Shown piece after piece: positions 35,964 through 44,847 of a stretch of DNA of 64,000 bases. Position 1 is the first letter of the stretch. Each line of letters opens with the position of its first letter. Where the stretch lies: NCBI GenBank assembly GCA_009782605.1, contig WRIR01000003.1, positions 1-64,000 on the forward strand, read 5' to 3'. This stretch comes from Eggerthellaceae bacterium. GTDB taxonomy: Bacteria > Actinomycetota > Coriobacteriia > Coriobacteriales > Eggerthellaceae. The position numbers and the translations under genes are program-made. The notes under the pieces are model-generated. The model saw only the letters and a list, made by a program, of their open reading frames with translations, was not told the origin of the DNA and made no database searches.

Positions 35964-36461
35964 ATGGCGATGGGAAGCTTCAATCTAGGGAAGATGACGC
36001 TCGGGTCGATGTTCAAGAAGCCCGAGACCATCCAATATCCGGCCCAAACACGCTTCGTGCCTGTCGGCCTCAAGGGCCATGTCGCGATAGACATGCAGGT
36101 CTGCATCTTGTGCGGCATCTGCATGAAGCGCTGCACGACCTCGGCAATCACGGTTGACAAGCCCGCCAGGATCTGGGAAATCGACCGCTTCCGCTGCGTG
36201 CAGTGCGGCTACTGCATAGCAGAGTGCCCCAAGGACTGCCTCTTTATGGAGCCAAGCTATGCGCCTGCGGCCACGGCAAAGTCCATCGAGGTCTTCGAGA
36301 AGCCCGCAGAAGAGCTTGACGAGGCCGCCGAAGAAGCCCAGGCAGCAAAAGAGGCCGAGAAGGCCGCCCGGGTGAAGGCCGCGCTTGAGGCCAAAGCCGC
36401 ACGTGAGGCGCAGAAAGCGAAGGACGACCCTGCCGAAGCTCCAAAAACCGCACGCGCCTAA
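35964..36461 (+). CDS. echF: Ech hydrogenase polyferredoxin (NuoI-like, EchF) with charged tail
   Basis: A 165-residue subunit with two [4Fe-4S] sets: CILCGICMKRC (~47-57) and CVQCGYCIAEC (~79-89). It is the entry point for electrons from soluble ferredoxin. From about residue 108 a Glu/Ala/Lys-rich segment predicted as coiled coil extends to the end (AEEAQAAKEAEKAARVKAAL...). Such tails are not part of the NuoI/EchF core. A terminator follows the stop. Confidence 0.9.
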   Translation: MAMGSFNLGKMTLGSMFKKPETIQYPAQTRFVPVGLKGHVAIDMQVCILCGICMKRCTTSAITVDKPARIWEIDRFRCVQCGYCIAECPKDCLFMEPSYAPAATAKSIEVFEKPAEELDEAAEEAQAAKEAEKAARVKAALEAKAAREAQKAKDDPAEAPKTARA

Positions 36462-36485
36462 GGCATATATTCGCAAAACCTCTGT

Positions 36486-36520
36486 AAACCGGGTGCCTTT
36501 GGCGTGCCCGGTTTTGTTTT
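36486..36520 (+). terminator. Rho-independent terminator of the ech operon
   Basis: AAACCGGGTGCC-TTT-GGCGTGCCCGGTTT forms a long GC stem, followed by TGTTTT. Confidence 0.85.
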
Positions 36521-36523
36521 ATA

Positions 36524-36533
36524 TGGTATAAAT
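36524..36533 (+). promoter_or_regulatory. Extended -10 promoter of pgsA
   Basis: TGGTATAAAT matches an extended -10 (TG-N-TATAAA) 53 bases before the pgsA start, directly after the ech terminator. Confidence 0.45.
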
Positions 36534-36585
36534 GAACCTTGCATAAACGAGTGCAGGCTCACGGGAGAAAGGAAAGCAGGCACCA

Positions 36586-37278
36586 GTGCAGACCTCAAGG
36601 GAGGGGGATAAGACGCGTCTCAAGAAAGCTGCCGGTCAAGGGGCCGGTAGTGACGTGCCTGCCACCAACAAGATACTTACCATACCGAACCTCATCTCCC
36701 TTGTCCGCCTTGCCCTGATACCTGTCTTTTTAGTGCTGCTCCTTAAGGGCTATGACATCTTCGCGGCACTGGCCTTCGCCCTGTCCGCCGGTACCGACTG
36801 GCTCGACGGCTATGTCGCGCGCCTTACCCAGTCGGTCTCAAGGCTCGGGCAGCTCCTCGACCCCGTCGTCGACCGCATCCTCATGATCTCGGGGGTCTTA
36901 GGCCTCGTGATGATAGACCGCCTTCCTCTTTGGATGGTCGTCGTCGTCATCATCCGCGACGGCTCCCTCCTGGCATTAGGCTGGTACGTCCTTTCGCGCT
37001 ACCAGTTGCGGATACCGGTCGTCTATGTAGGCAAGGTGACCACCGCCTGCCTCATGATAGGCTTTGCCGGGCTGCTCTTGAACTGGCCCCTCCTTCCGGG
37101 CCTGGGTCTTTGCGACATTTCCTGGTTGCCGGGCTTCAACCATGCCTTGGTCTCGTGGGGCATCTGGTTCATCTACATAGGCCTCATCCTCGGCGTGGCC
37201 GTTGCTGCCTACTACATATACACCGGGTACCACAGGGTATTGGCAGAGACTGCAAAGGCAGGTGGGGCGGACACGTGA
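36586..37278 (+). CDS. pgsA: CDP-diacylglycerol-glycerol-3-phosphate 3-phosphatidyltransferase
   Basis: A 230-residue membrane enzyme making phosphatidylglycerol phosphate. The CDP-alcohol phosphotransferase motif D-G-x2-A-R-x8-G-x3-D-x3-D is exact in DGYVARLTQSVSRLG followed by QLLDPVVDR. About five transmembrane segments. The first ~28 residues are charged and non-conserved. The start is GTG at 36586. The product overlaps the VanW gene as GTGA, suggesting a cell-envelope operon. Confidence 0.9.
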   Translation: MQTSREGDKTRLKKAAGQGAGSDVPATNKILTIPNLISLVRLALIPVFLVLLLKGYDIFAALAFALSAGTDWLDGYVARLTQSVSRLGQLLDPVVDRILMISGVLGLVMIDRLPLWMVVVVIIRDGSLLALGWYVLSRYQLRIPVVYVGKVTTACLMIGFAGLLLNWPLLPGLGLCDISWLPGFNHALVSWGIWFIYIGLILGVAVAAYYIYTGYHRVLAETAKAGGADT

Positions 37279-39287
37279 GCAAGCCGGCACGGGGGACGGC
37301 CTCCTATTCCAGGCGGGGCGCCCGCAGCGACCCTGAGCCCTTCGCCGTATCCCTCTGGACGAAGGACGTCCCCAAAAAACACAGGGGCCTTGGTCTTTCC
37401 CCTGCCTTGCGCAGGGACGACCTTCCGAAAAGGGGGATAGCGAAGCCCCTAGTCGTGGCAGGTGTTGCCCTTGTGCTCGTGCTTGTCGGCGGCACGGTCG
37501 ACTGGGCAATGAACCGGGGGAAGGTGTATCCCGGCATCAGCGTCGGCGAGGTCGACCTGGGAGGCAAGACGGCCGAAGAGGCCCGGGACCTGATGGAGGC
37601 CGCCTTTGTCCCACGCCTCGTGGACACGCGGGTCTTGGTCTTCGCAAGCGAGGAGGCCAGCCTTGACCCCGAAGAGTCGCTACGCATCACAGAAGAGTAT
37701 TTCTCCGATGAGAATATCCCTCCAGAAGAGGCCCGACCACACCGGCTCGTGTGGCAGGCCGATGCCATCAGCCTTGTCGCCACATTCGACACCGAGGGCC
37801 TCGTAGCAGATGCCCTGGCCTGCGGCAGGAAAGACGGGGGGATAATCCGGCGCCTGCAAGCCCTTGCTTTCGGCAGCCGCATAGAACCGCGCGCGCGCTA
37901 CAACCAGGACGCCTTCGACGCCCTGGCCCATGACATCGACCTGACCATCGGCGAGCCCCGGGTGAACTTCGGCATCGTGGTGGAGGAGGGCACAGCCTAC
38001 GTGAGCGACGGGCATGACGGGCACATCGTCGATAGGGACGACTTCCGGCGTGCCCTCGACTCTGCCTTCTTCCTTTCCGAGGAAGAGGACCCGGGCTTCG
38101 TCGCCGAGGCGCACTATGCACCGCTCCAAGTCACCCATGAGATGGCACAGGAGGTCTGCGACAAGGTGAACGACGCAATCGGCCTCGGCGCCTACTTCAC
38201 TGCCGAAAACGGCGTGCTTGATGCCGACAAGGCCACCTTGGGGACATGGGTGGCAACGGACATCGAGCCTTCGGGGAGGGACTGGAGGCTTGTGCCCTAC
38301 CTTGACTACAAGTTGGCCCGGGAAACGCTGCTGGACAAGATATCGGCCGACTACGGCGACCAGGAGACTCGGGTCCGTTTTGTCATGGAGCGCAACATGC
38401 CGATAGTCAAGCTCGACACCCCCGGCACCATGCCTTTGACCGAAGAGGCCCTCAAGTCCCTGAGTGCCTACATCTTTGCCGCAGACACCCATGTCGTCAG
38501 CCAGCCGAGGGTCACGGTAGCCTCCGTCCCCCTGCCGAGCAAGATGGGCTTTGAAGAGGCCCTCGACTACGGGGTCATTGCACGCATCGCGGAGTTCACG
38601 ACCGAGTACACGACCTATGCGACCGAGCGCAACCACAATATCCACCTCGCGGCCACCATGCTCAACCACTCCATCGTCGAGCGGGACGGCGGGATATGGT
38701 CCTTCAACGACACCGCCGGCGACTGCAACGAAGGCGCGGGCTTTCGGGGGGCCGGAGCCATCGTCGACGGGGAGATAGTCGACGAGATAGGCGGCGGCAT
38801 CTGCCAGGTGGCAACGACGGTTTTCAACGCCGTGTACGACTCGGGCTTCCCGATTGTACGCCGGCACAACCACACCCTGTACATGCCGGCCTACCCGGAG
38901 GGCCGCGATGCAGCAGTCAGCTGGCCGGACCTCGACCTGCGCTGGAAGAACGATTCTCCCTCTGACGTGCTGCTCGTCATGAGCTATACCGACTCGACCG
39001 TCACGGCAGGGCTCTACGGTGTTGACCCGGGGTACCAGGTGACCACGCTGGAGGGCGGCTGGTCTGAGGGGGAGAAGTTCAAGACGAAGAGGGTCGTCGA
39101 CGAGACCATGGCCGAGGGAAGCTACTACATAAAGACACCGGGCGAGGACGGCTCAAGCGTCAGCATAGTCCGGACGGTCACCGACAGGGAGGGCAACCTC
39201 TTGTTGCAAGACTCCTTCGTGTCAGTCTACCCGCCTATAGACGAGGTCATCCTCGTGGGCCCGAACACCCCGGCCCCCGGTGCCTGA
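37275..39287 (+). CDS. VanW-domain cell-wall protein
   Basis: About 670 residues. A cytoplasmic N-terminus is followed by one transmembrane helix (~56-75, LVVAGVALVLVLVGG). Next come PGISVGEVDLGGKTAEEARDLM and two putative peptidoglycan-binding_4 type repeats. The VanW domain is clear at ~450-560: DGGIWSFNDTAGDC, GGGICQVATTVFNAVYDSG, ERNHNIHLAA. A short extracellular C-terminal region resembling a G5-like tail closes it. VanW proteins occur widely in Gram-positive envelopes; their exact reaction is not settled. The GTG at 37275 overlaps the pgsA stop. Confidence 0.85.
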   Translation: MSKPARGTASYSRRGARSDPEPFAVSLWTKDVPKKHRGLGLSPALRRDDLPKRGIAKPLVVAGVALVLVLVGGTVDWAMNRGKVYPGISVGEVDLGGKTAEEARDLMEAAFVPRLVDTRVLVFASEEASLDPEESLRITEEYFSDENIPPEEARPHRLVWQADAISLVATFDTEGLVADALACGRKDGGIIRRLQALAFGSRIEPRARYNQDAFDALAHDIDLTIGEPRVNFGIVVEEGTAYVSDGHDGHIVDRDDFRRALDSAFFLSEEEDPGFVAEAHYAPLQVTHEMAQEVCDKVNDAIGLGAYFTAENGVLDADKATLGTWVATDIEPSGRDWRLVPYLDYKLARETLLDKISADYGDQETRVRFVMERNMPIVKLDTPGTMPLTEEALKSLSAYIFAADTHVVSQPRVTVASVPLPSKMGFEEALDYGVIARIAEFTTEYTTYATERNHNIHLAATMLNHSIVERDGGIWSFNDTAGDCNEGAGFRGAGAIVDGEIVDEIGGGICQVATTVFNAVYDSGFPIVRRHNHTLYMPAYPEGRDAAVSWPDLDLRWKNDSPSDVLLVMSYTDSTVTAGLYGVDPGYQVTTLEGGWSEGEKFKTKRVVDETMAEGSYYIKTPGEDGSSVSIVRTVTDREGNLLLQDSFVSVYPPIDEVILVGPNTPAPGA

Positions 39288-39307
39288 GAACCAGCACGCT
39301 TTCATGG

Positions 39308-39313
39308 TATGAT
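39308..39313 (+). promoter_or_regulatory. Extended -10 upstream of the paaK-ACT cluster
   Basis: TGGTATGAT (39305-39313) looks like an extended -10 promoter ~50 bases before the first phenylacetate-CoA-ligase-like gene. Confidence 0.4.
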
Positions 39314-39361
39314 AAAATGCAGCAAAAACCGACCGCCTGAAGACTGGTGAAAGGAATACCC

Positions 39362-40672
39362 GTGTATTACCAGCCCGAGATAGAGACTATGGCACGAAAG
39401 GACCTGTGCTCCCTTCAGGGCGAGCGCCTGAAAAGGCTTGCCTCCTATGTCTATGAGCGCATCCCCTTTTATCGAAAAGCCTTCGACGGCGCCGGCGTCT
39501 CTCCCGACGACATCAAGGGCCTCGAAGACATCACCCGGCTCCCTTTTACAGTCAAGCAAGATTTAAGGGACGCCTACCCCTTCGAGATGTTCGCCGTTCC
39601 CAATGCCGAAGTGGTGCGCATCCACGCTTCCTCTGGAACGACGGGGAACGCAACCGTTGTCGGCTACACCTCACAAGACCTGGAAAACTGGGCAGACTGC
39701 TTCGCACGCTTCCTCGTGGCGGCAGGAGGAAGCGCAGACAGCATCGTGCAGGTCGCCTATGGTTACGGGCTCTTCACCGGCGGGCTTGGCGCGCACCAGG
39801 GGGGAGAAGCCCTCGGCTGCACCGTTATCCCCCTGTCCTCCGGCAACACACGTCGGCAGATACAGCTTATGCACGACTTCGCCTCCGACATCCTGTGCTG
39901 CACGCCGTCCTATGCCCTGCACATCGCCGAGAGCGCACGCGAAGAGGGCTTCGACCCGGCGAAGGACTTCAAGGTCTCGGCTGCGATACTCGGCGCAGAG
40001 CCCTGCTCGGAGGGGATGCGCCGCGAGATAGAGGAAAAGCTCGGGGCGCGGGTGCACGATATCTACGGGCTTTCCGAGGTCATGGGCCCGGGAGTGGCCT
40101 GCGAGTGCGGCTGCCAGCAAGGCCTCCACGTCTGCGAGGACCACTTCATCGTCGAGGTCGTCGATCCCGAAACCCTCAATCCTGTCGCAGACGGCCAGTG
40201 GGGGGAGGCGGTGTTCACCACCCTGACGAAGCAGGCCTCGCCGCTCATCCGCTACCGCACCCGCGACATCACCCGCATCATCGAGGGTGCCTGTGCGTGC
40301 GGACGCACCTTCCGCCGTATCGACCGAATCGCCGGAAGGACCGACGACATGCTCATTATCCGGGGCGTGAACGTGTTCCCCTCCCAGATAGAGGAAGTCA
40401 TCACGCAGTTTACCGACATTACGGCCCAATACCAGATAATACTTACCAGCAAAGGACCGCTCGACCGTGTCGAGCTTCAGGTTGAGACCGTCGCCGACTT
40501 CCCCTTCGACGAAGTCAGGCGGCTTGAGGCCTTGAAGAAGGAGATATCCCGCGAGCTCAAGAGCAACCTTCAGGTCGCCATCGACGTGAAGATAGTCGAG
40601 CCGAAGACGATAGCGCGCAGCGAAGGCAAGGCGAAGCGCATCGTCGACCTGCGTGAAGGGAGACAGGGATGA
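39362..40672 (+). CDS. Phenylacetate-CoA ligase-like enzyme (copy 1)
   Basis: A ~436-residue PaaK-family adenylate-forming enzyme. HASSGTTGNATVVGY is the phosphate loop; the Lys usual after TTG is Asn here (codon aac). YGLSEVMGPGVACEC is the acyl-binding A5 motif, and RTDDMLIIRGVNVFPSQIEE the A8 region. The C-terminal SEGKAKRIVD has the catalytic Lys. PaaK enzymes form aryl-acetyl-CoA from the acid, CoA and ATP; near iorAB, aryl-acetates or indoleacetate are likely substrates. The GTG at 39362 has GAAAGGA seven bases upstream. It overlaps the ACT gene as ATGA. Confidence 0.88.
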   Translation: MYYQPEIETMARKDLCSLQGERLKRLASYVYERIPFYRKAFDGAGVSPDDIKGLEDITRLPFTVKQDLRDAYPFEMFAVPNAEVVRIHASSGTTGNATVVGYTSQDLENWADCFARFLVAAGGSADSIVQVAYGYGLFTGGLGAHQGGEALGCTVIPLSSGNTRRQIQLMHDFASDILCCTPSYALHIAESAREEGFDPAKDFKVSAAILGAEPCSEGMRREIEEKLGARVHDIYGLSEVMGPGVACECGCQQGLHVCEDHFIVEVVDPETLNPVADGQWGEAVFTTLTKQASPLIRYRTRDITRIIEGACACGRTFRRIDRIAGRTDDMLIIRGVNVFPSQIEEVITQFTDITAQYQIILTSKGPLDRVELQVETVADFPFDEVRRLEALKKEISRELKSNLQVAIDVKIVEPKTIARSEGKAKRIVDLREGRQG

Positions 40673-41094
40673 TTTCTCAGCTGACCGTGTTCCTTGAGAA
40701 CCACAAGGGCCGCCTCGCCGGGGTATGCCGGTCTATTGCCGACGCGGGCATCAACATGTCCGCCCTCCTCCTCGCCGATACCGAGGACTTCGGCGTCCTG
40801 CGAGTCTTCTGCGACCGCCCCGAGGCGGCTGCCAGCACCCTGCGCGACGAAGGCTTCCGCGCAAGCGTGACCTCGGTGCTGGGGGTACAGGTGCCGAACC
40901 GCTCGGGAGGCCTTGCCGACCTGCTCGAATTCCTCGACAAGGAAGGGGTCAACGTAGAATACGCCTACTGTTTTTCCATCAGCGCCGACTTCGCGCTCAA
41001 CGCGCTCAAGGTGAGCGATGGGGCTGTCGAGCGCAGGCTTGCCGAGGCAGGCTGGCGGCTTGTCACAGACGAGGAAATCCATGGGCTCGGCTGA
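40669..41094 (+). CDS. Tandem ACT-domain protein
   Basis: A 141-residue protein of two ACT domains (MISQLTVFLENHKGRLAGVC and SVLGVQVPNRSGGLADLLEF). ACT domains bind amino acids; stand-alone pairs like this occur next to phenylacetate-CoA ligase and indolepyruvate oxidoreductase genes. It may sense an aromatic amino acid and control the ligase; that is inference. A second copy lies at 45585 in mirror position. Confidence 0.87.
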   Translation: MISQLTVFLENHKGRLAGVCRSIADAGINMSALLLADTEDFGVLRVFCDRPEAAASTLRDEGFRASVTSVLGVQVPNRSGGLADLLEFLDKEGVNVEYAYCFSISADFALNALKVSDGAVERRLAEAGWRLVTDEEIHGLG

Positions 41095-42517
41095 GTGCGG
41101 GCCCCGGGCGCCCCGAAAGTGCCGGGGGAGGGCGGGCCTGTGGCCCCGGCGCCTCGCCGCGGGCCTCCTTGCCTTCGTTTTTGCGGCCTGCCTCAGCGTG
41201 CCGGGCGCCTCGCCTGCCTGTGCCGACGTGCGCAAGGCCGACGTCATCTTGGGGCTTACGGTCGACTCCCGCGGCCTCTCGGTCGCGGACTGCCCGAGCA
41301 TCGACGCGGAATACGCCGTCGTCATGGCAAAGGACGGCACGGTCTTCTTCGAGAGGGAGGCCACCCAGTCCGCGCAGATCGCCTCGATCACGAAGGTGAT
41401 GACGGCCCTCGTCGCCTTGGAGCATGCGCCCAAGGACACAATCGTCACGGTAAGCGAGCGGGCGGCATTTACAGGCGAGTCGTCGGCATCCCTTCTGGAG
41501 GGCGACCTGCTGACCCTTGAGGCCGCGCTGTGGGCCCTGCTGCTCTCTTCGGGGAACGACGCCGCCACGGCCATCGCCGAGTGCGTGGGGGGCATCATCT
41601 CCAAGGGTAGCACGACGGGGGCCGATGCTGAGCAGGCCTTCGTCGACCGGATGAATGCCAAGGCGACCGAGATGGGCCTGCACGACACCTATTTCGAGAA
41701 CCCCCACGGACTTGACGACAACGGCTTCGAGGGCGACCAGCGCAGCTGCGCCATCGATGTCGCGCACATGGTGAAGCTCGCCATGCAGGACGAGTCCTTC
41801 CGGGCCATCGTGGCAACCGCCCAGGTAGAGATAACGGTAACGCGCGAGGACGGCAGCGACGAGACCCTCAAACTTGAGAGCACCGACCAGATGCTCGGGG
41901 CCTTCGAGGGGGCCTGCGGCGTGAAGACCGGCTTCACCGACCTCGCGGGTCCCTCCTTTGCCGGCGCGGCGAACCGGGACGGGCAGGAATACTATGCCAT
42001 CGTGCTCTTTTCCTCAGATGCCGACCAGCGCTTCGTCGATGCCCAGATACTCCTGCAGTGGGTCTACGACCACAACATAGAATACCCGCTCGCGCACAGC
42101 GACCAACATGTGGAGATATACCGGGACGGGGAACTGGTCTCGGTGCCCGTCGTCGCCGAGGTCGCACATGCCGACTGGATCGACCAAACCGTCAAGGCAA
42201 CCCTCAGCGACCCCAACCAGAGGGTGCCGGTCTTCGACCTGAACGGCAACATCAACCAGACGGTCGAGTACGACACGGTGCGGGGGAACGTGCGCATCGG
42301 CGACAAGGTCGGCACCATCACCTTCAAGCAGAGAAACGACGTGCTGGTGACCGTCGACATGGTCGCCTGCGAGGAGGTCAAGGCACCCGGCTTCATCGAG
42401 GGCATCCGGATATGGTGGGACCGCCTCCTGCGCGGCTTCTCGGGACAGAGGACGGTCGCCTATTCGGTGCTTGTCAACCAGACGCCCCTGCTCAATCCCC
42501 GGGGAGGCGCCTCGTGA
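41081..42517 (+). CDS. D-alanyl-D-alanine carboxypeptidase (DacA/PBP5-like)
   Basis: About 478 residues. A signal sequence (RRLAAGLLAFVFAACLSVPG) with a predicted cleavage near ASPACA precedes the S11 peptidase domain. The active-site motifs are SITK (SxxK), SSGND (SxN) and CGVKTGFTD (KTG). A beta-rich C-terminal domain and a terminal amphipathic stretch (FIEGIRIWWDRLLRGFSGQ) suggest membrane association as in PBP5. It trims pentapeptides in peptidoglycan. The ATG at 41081 overlaps the ACT gene by 14 bases, so an envelope gene is embedded in an amino-acid-catabolism cluster. Confidence 0.9.
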   Translation: MGSAECGPRAPRKCRGRAGLWPRRLAAGLLAFVFAACLSVPGASPACADVRKADVILGLTVDSRGLSVADCPSIDAEYAVVMAKDGTVFFEREATQSAQIASITKVMTALVALEHAPKDTIVTVSERAAFTGESSASLLEGDLLTLEAALWALLLSSGNDAATAIAECVGGIISKGSTTGADAEQAFVDRMNAKATEMGLHDTYFENPHGLDDNGFEGDQRSCAIDVAHMVKLAMQDESFRAIVATAQVEITVTREDGSDETLKLESTDQMLGAFEGACGVKTGFTDLAGPSFAGAANRDGQEYYAIVLFSSDADQRFVDAQILLQWVYDHNIEYPLAHSDQHVEIYRDGELVSVPVVAEVAHADWIDQTVKATLSDPNQRVPVFDLNGNINQTVEYDTVRGNVRIGDKVGTITFKQRNDVLVTVDMVACEEVKAPGFIEGIRIWWDRLLRGFSGQRTVAYSVLVNQTPLLNPRGGAS

Positions 42518-42626
42518 GCTTGCCTGCGTTTTCTTCGGGCTTTGTTGCGTCGGCGCAGGTGCGCCGTGATACCATCAAGGGGCCCTTGTTTTCTGTAAGC
42601 AGGGGTTTCCAGACAGGAGGATTGCC

Positions 42627-43079
42627 ATGAGCGAGCACTGCCCGATATGCGACAGCCCCCTTGAGGCCGACGAGAGTGTGTGTACGACCTGCGGCTTCAA
42701 GTTCCTTGAGTCCACGCAAAGCTTCAAGCCCTTCGACCTGGCCGAGGGCGAGATAGTCCCCACAGCCGACCGGCGGCCGACGAGCGCAACCCTGCGTATC
42801 GTCCGCGGCCCCCAGATAGAGATGACCTTCCACCTGGAAAAGGGGTCGTACTCGGTGGGGCGAAGCCCCCAGTGCAACATATTCCTCAACGACATGACGG
42901 TCTCGCGTGACCACGCCTTGATCTCGCAGGTACCGGACGGCTTCAGCATCAGCGACTGCAATTCCTTCAACGGCGTGTGGATAAACAATAAAAACGTCAA
43001 CAAGGCACGCCTGTGCGAGGGCGACATCGTCCAGATAGGGGCATTCTGCCTCTTGTACCAGGAGAGCAACGCGAAGTGA
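42627..43079 (+). CDS. Zinc-ribbon plus FHA-domain protein
   Basis: A 150-residue soluble protein. An N-terminal zinc ribbon (CPICDSPLEADESVCTTCGF) is followed by an FHA domain from ~50 (LEKGSYSVGRSPQCNIFLND, SRDHALIS, DCNSFNGVWINN), which binds phosphothreonine. The partner kinase is not in view. It lies ten bases before iorA but after a 109-base gap from dacA, so it may begin the iorAB transcription unit. Confidence 0.88.
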   Translation: MSEHCPICDSPLEADESVCTTCGFKFLESTQSFKPFDLAEGEIVPTADRRPTSATLRIVRGPQIEMTFHLEKGSYSVGRSPQCNIFLNDMTVSRDHALISQVPDGFSISDCNSFNGVWINNKNVNKARLCEGDIVQIGAFCLLYQESNAK

Positions 43080-43089
43080 GGGCAAGGGC

Positions 43090-44847
43090 ATGACTGAGTT
43101 ATTATCGGGAAACGAGGCGATAGCACAGGGGGCCTGGGAGGCAGGCGCAACGATAGGGGTGGCCTATCCGGGCACACCCTCGACCGAGGCCATGGAGAGC
43201 TTCGCCTCCAAGGAAGGGGTCTACGCCGAGTGGTGCCCCAACGAAAAGGTCGCCCTCGAGGTCGGCATCGGGGCCTGCGCGGGCGGCCTGCGCGTCCTTG
43301 CGACCATGAAGCACGTGGGGGTCAACGTCGCGGCCGACCCCCTTTTCACGGCCTCTTACACAGGTGTCAACGGGGGGCTGGTCATCCTTGCGGCCGACGA
43401 CCCCGGCATGCACTCGTCCCAAAACGAGCAGGACTCCCGCTTCTATGCCCTTGCCGCACGCATCCCGATGATGGAGCCTGCCGACTCACAGGAGGCCCTC
43501 GCCTTCACCCGGGACGCCTTCGGGCTCTCGGAGCGTTTCGACGTCCCCTTCATGGTCCGTTCGACAGTGCGCATCTCGCATGCAAAGACCCTGGTCGAAA
43601 CCGGCGGGCGGGTCGAGCCTGCGCCCAAGGACTACGCCACCGACCCTGCGAAATGGGTCATGATGCCGGTCTTTGCGAAGCTGCGCCGGGAAGTCCAGGA
43701 CATGCGGGTGGCCTCCTTGCAAGAATGGGTCGAGTCCTGCCCCTACAACGAGGCCTTCCTGAGAGACCCTGCCCGGGGCATCGTGTGCGCGGGCGCGTCC
43801 TACCAGCATGTCGTCGAGGCCTTCCCCGACGCAAGCGTGTTCAAGCTCGGGGTTGCCTGGCCCCTGCCGGCAGCGGCCCTGAAGCGTTTTGCCGACGCAG
43901 TCGAGGCGCTCTATGTGATCGAGGAGGCCTCCGACTACCTCTCAAGCCAGGTCAAGGCCTTAGGTATCGCGGTAAGCGAGCCGCCGAACCAGCTTCCGCC
44001 TGCCGGGGAGCTGACCCCCCAGATTATCTGCCAGGCCTTCGGGGCCGCCCCCGCCCAAGCGCTCGAGGCACCTGCGGGGCTTCCCACAAGGCCGCCGGCG
44101 CTGTGCCCGGGATGCCCGCACCGCCTGGTGTTCAAGGAGCTTGCACGGATAAAGGCGATCGTCGCCGGCGACATCGGCTGCTACACCCTCGGGGCCTTCC
44201 CGCCGCTGTCTGCCATGGACACCTGCGTCGACATGGGGGCGTCCATCTCCATGGCGCACGGCTTCGAGCTGGCCTTCGCCGGGACGCCGGGCCGGCGTCC
44301 CGTCGTCGGGGTGATAGGGGACTCCACCTTTGCGCACTCCGGGCTCTCCTCGCTCATGAACACCGCCTACAACCAGGGCACAGGCACGGTGGCCATCCTC
44401 GACAACCGCACGACGGCCATGACCGGCCGCCAGGGAAACCCCTTCAACGGCGAGACGCTCCAGGGCCGCCCTACCCGCGAGCTCGACCTTGAGGCGGTCG
44501 TGGGTGCCTTGGGCATCGCAGATGTCCACACGGTCGACCCCTTCGACATGAGGGCGGTGCGCACCTCCCTCAAGGAAGCTGTCGCACATGACGCGCTCAG
44601 CGTGCTGATATTCAAGGCACCCTGTGTGCTCGTCGAAAAGGCGCAGGGGACGCCGGTGCACGTCGACGGCTCCTGCACCGACTGCGGGGTCTGCACCTCG
44701 CTGGGCTGCCCGGCCATCTCGCGCGACGAGCAGGCCGGCCAGGCACGCATTGACAGGGGGCTTTGTGTCGGCTGCGGGCAGTGCGAGCAATACTGCGCCT
44801 TCTCGGCGATACAGAAAGATGTCGAAGAGGAAGGGGAGGGCGCATGA
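43090..44847 (+). CDS. iorA: Indolepyruvate:ferredoxin oxidoreductase, alpha subunit
   Basis: A 585-residue thiamine-pyrophosphate enzyme that decarboxylates aryl-pyruvates (from Trp, Phe, Tyr) to aryl-acetyl-CoA and reduces ferredoxin. The N-terminal domain has GVAYPGTPSTEAMESF. The TPP motif is VIGDSTFAHSGL...AILDNRTTAMTG (~400-435). The C-terminal ferredoxin domain carries CTDCGVCTSLGC and CVGCGQCEQYC. It is followed by the beta subunit with ATGA overlap. The reduced ferredoxin would suit the Ech hydrogenase at 31-36 kb. Confidence 0.95.
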   Translation: MTELLSGNEAIAQGAWEAGATIGVAYPGTPSTEAMESFASKEGVYAEWCPNEKVALEVGIGACAGGLRVLATMKHVGVNVAADPLFTASYTGVNGGLVILAADDPGMHSSQNEQDSRFYALAARIPMMEPADSQEALAFTRDAFGLSERFDVPFMVRSTVRISHAKTLVETGGRVEPAPKDYATDPAKWVMMPVFAKLRREVQDMRVASLQEWVESCPYNEAFLRDPARGIVCAGASYQHVVEAFPDASVFKLGVAWPLPAAALKRFADAVEALYVIEEASDYLSSQVKALGIAVSEPPNQLPPAGELTPQIICQAFGAAPAQALEAPAGLPTRPPALCPGCPHRLVFKELARIKAIVAGDIGCYTLGAFPPLSAMDTCVDMGASISMAHGFELAFAGTPGRRPVVGVIGDSTFAHSGLSSLMNTAYNQGTGTVAILDNRTTAMTGRQGNPFNGETLQGRPTRELDLEAVVGALGIADVHTVDPFDMRAVRTSLKEAVAHDALSVLIFKAPCVLVEKAQGTPVHVDGSCTDCGVCTSLGCPAISRDEQAGQARIDRGLCVGCGQCEQYCAFSAIQKDVEEEGEGA

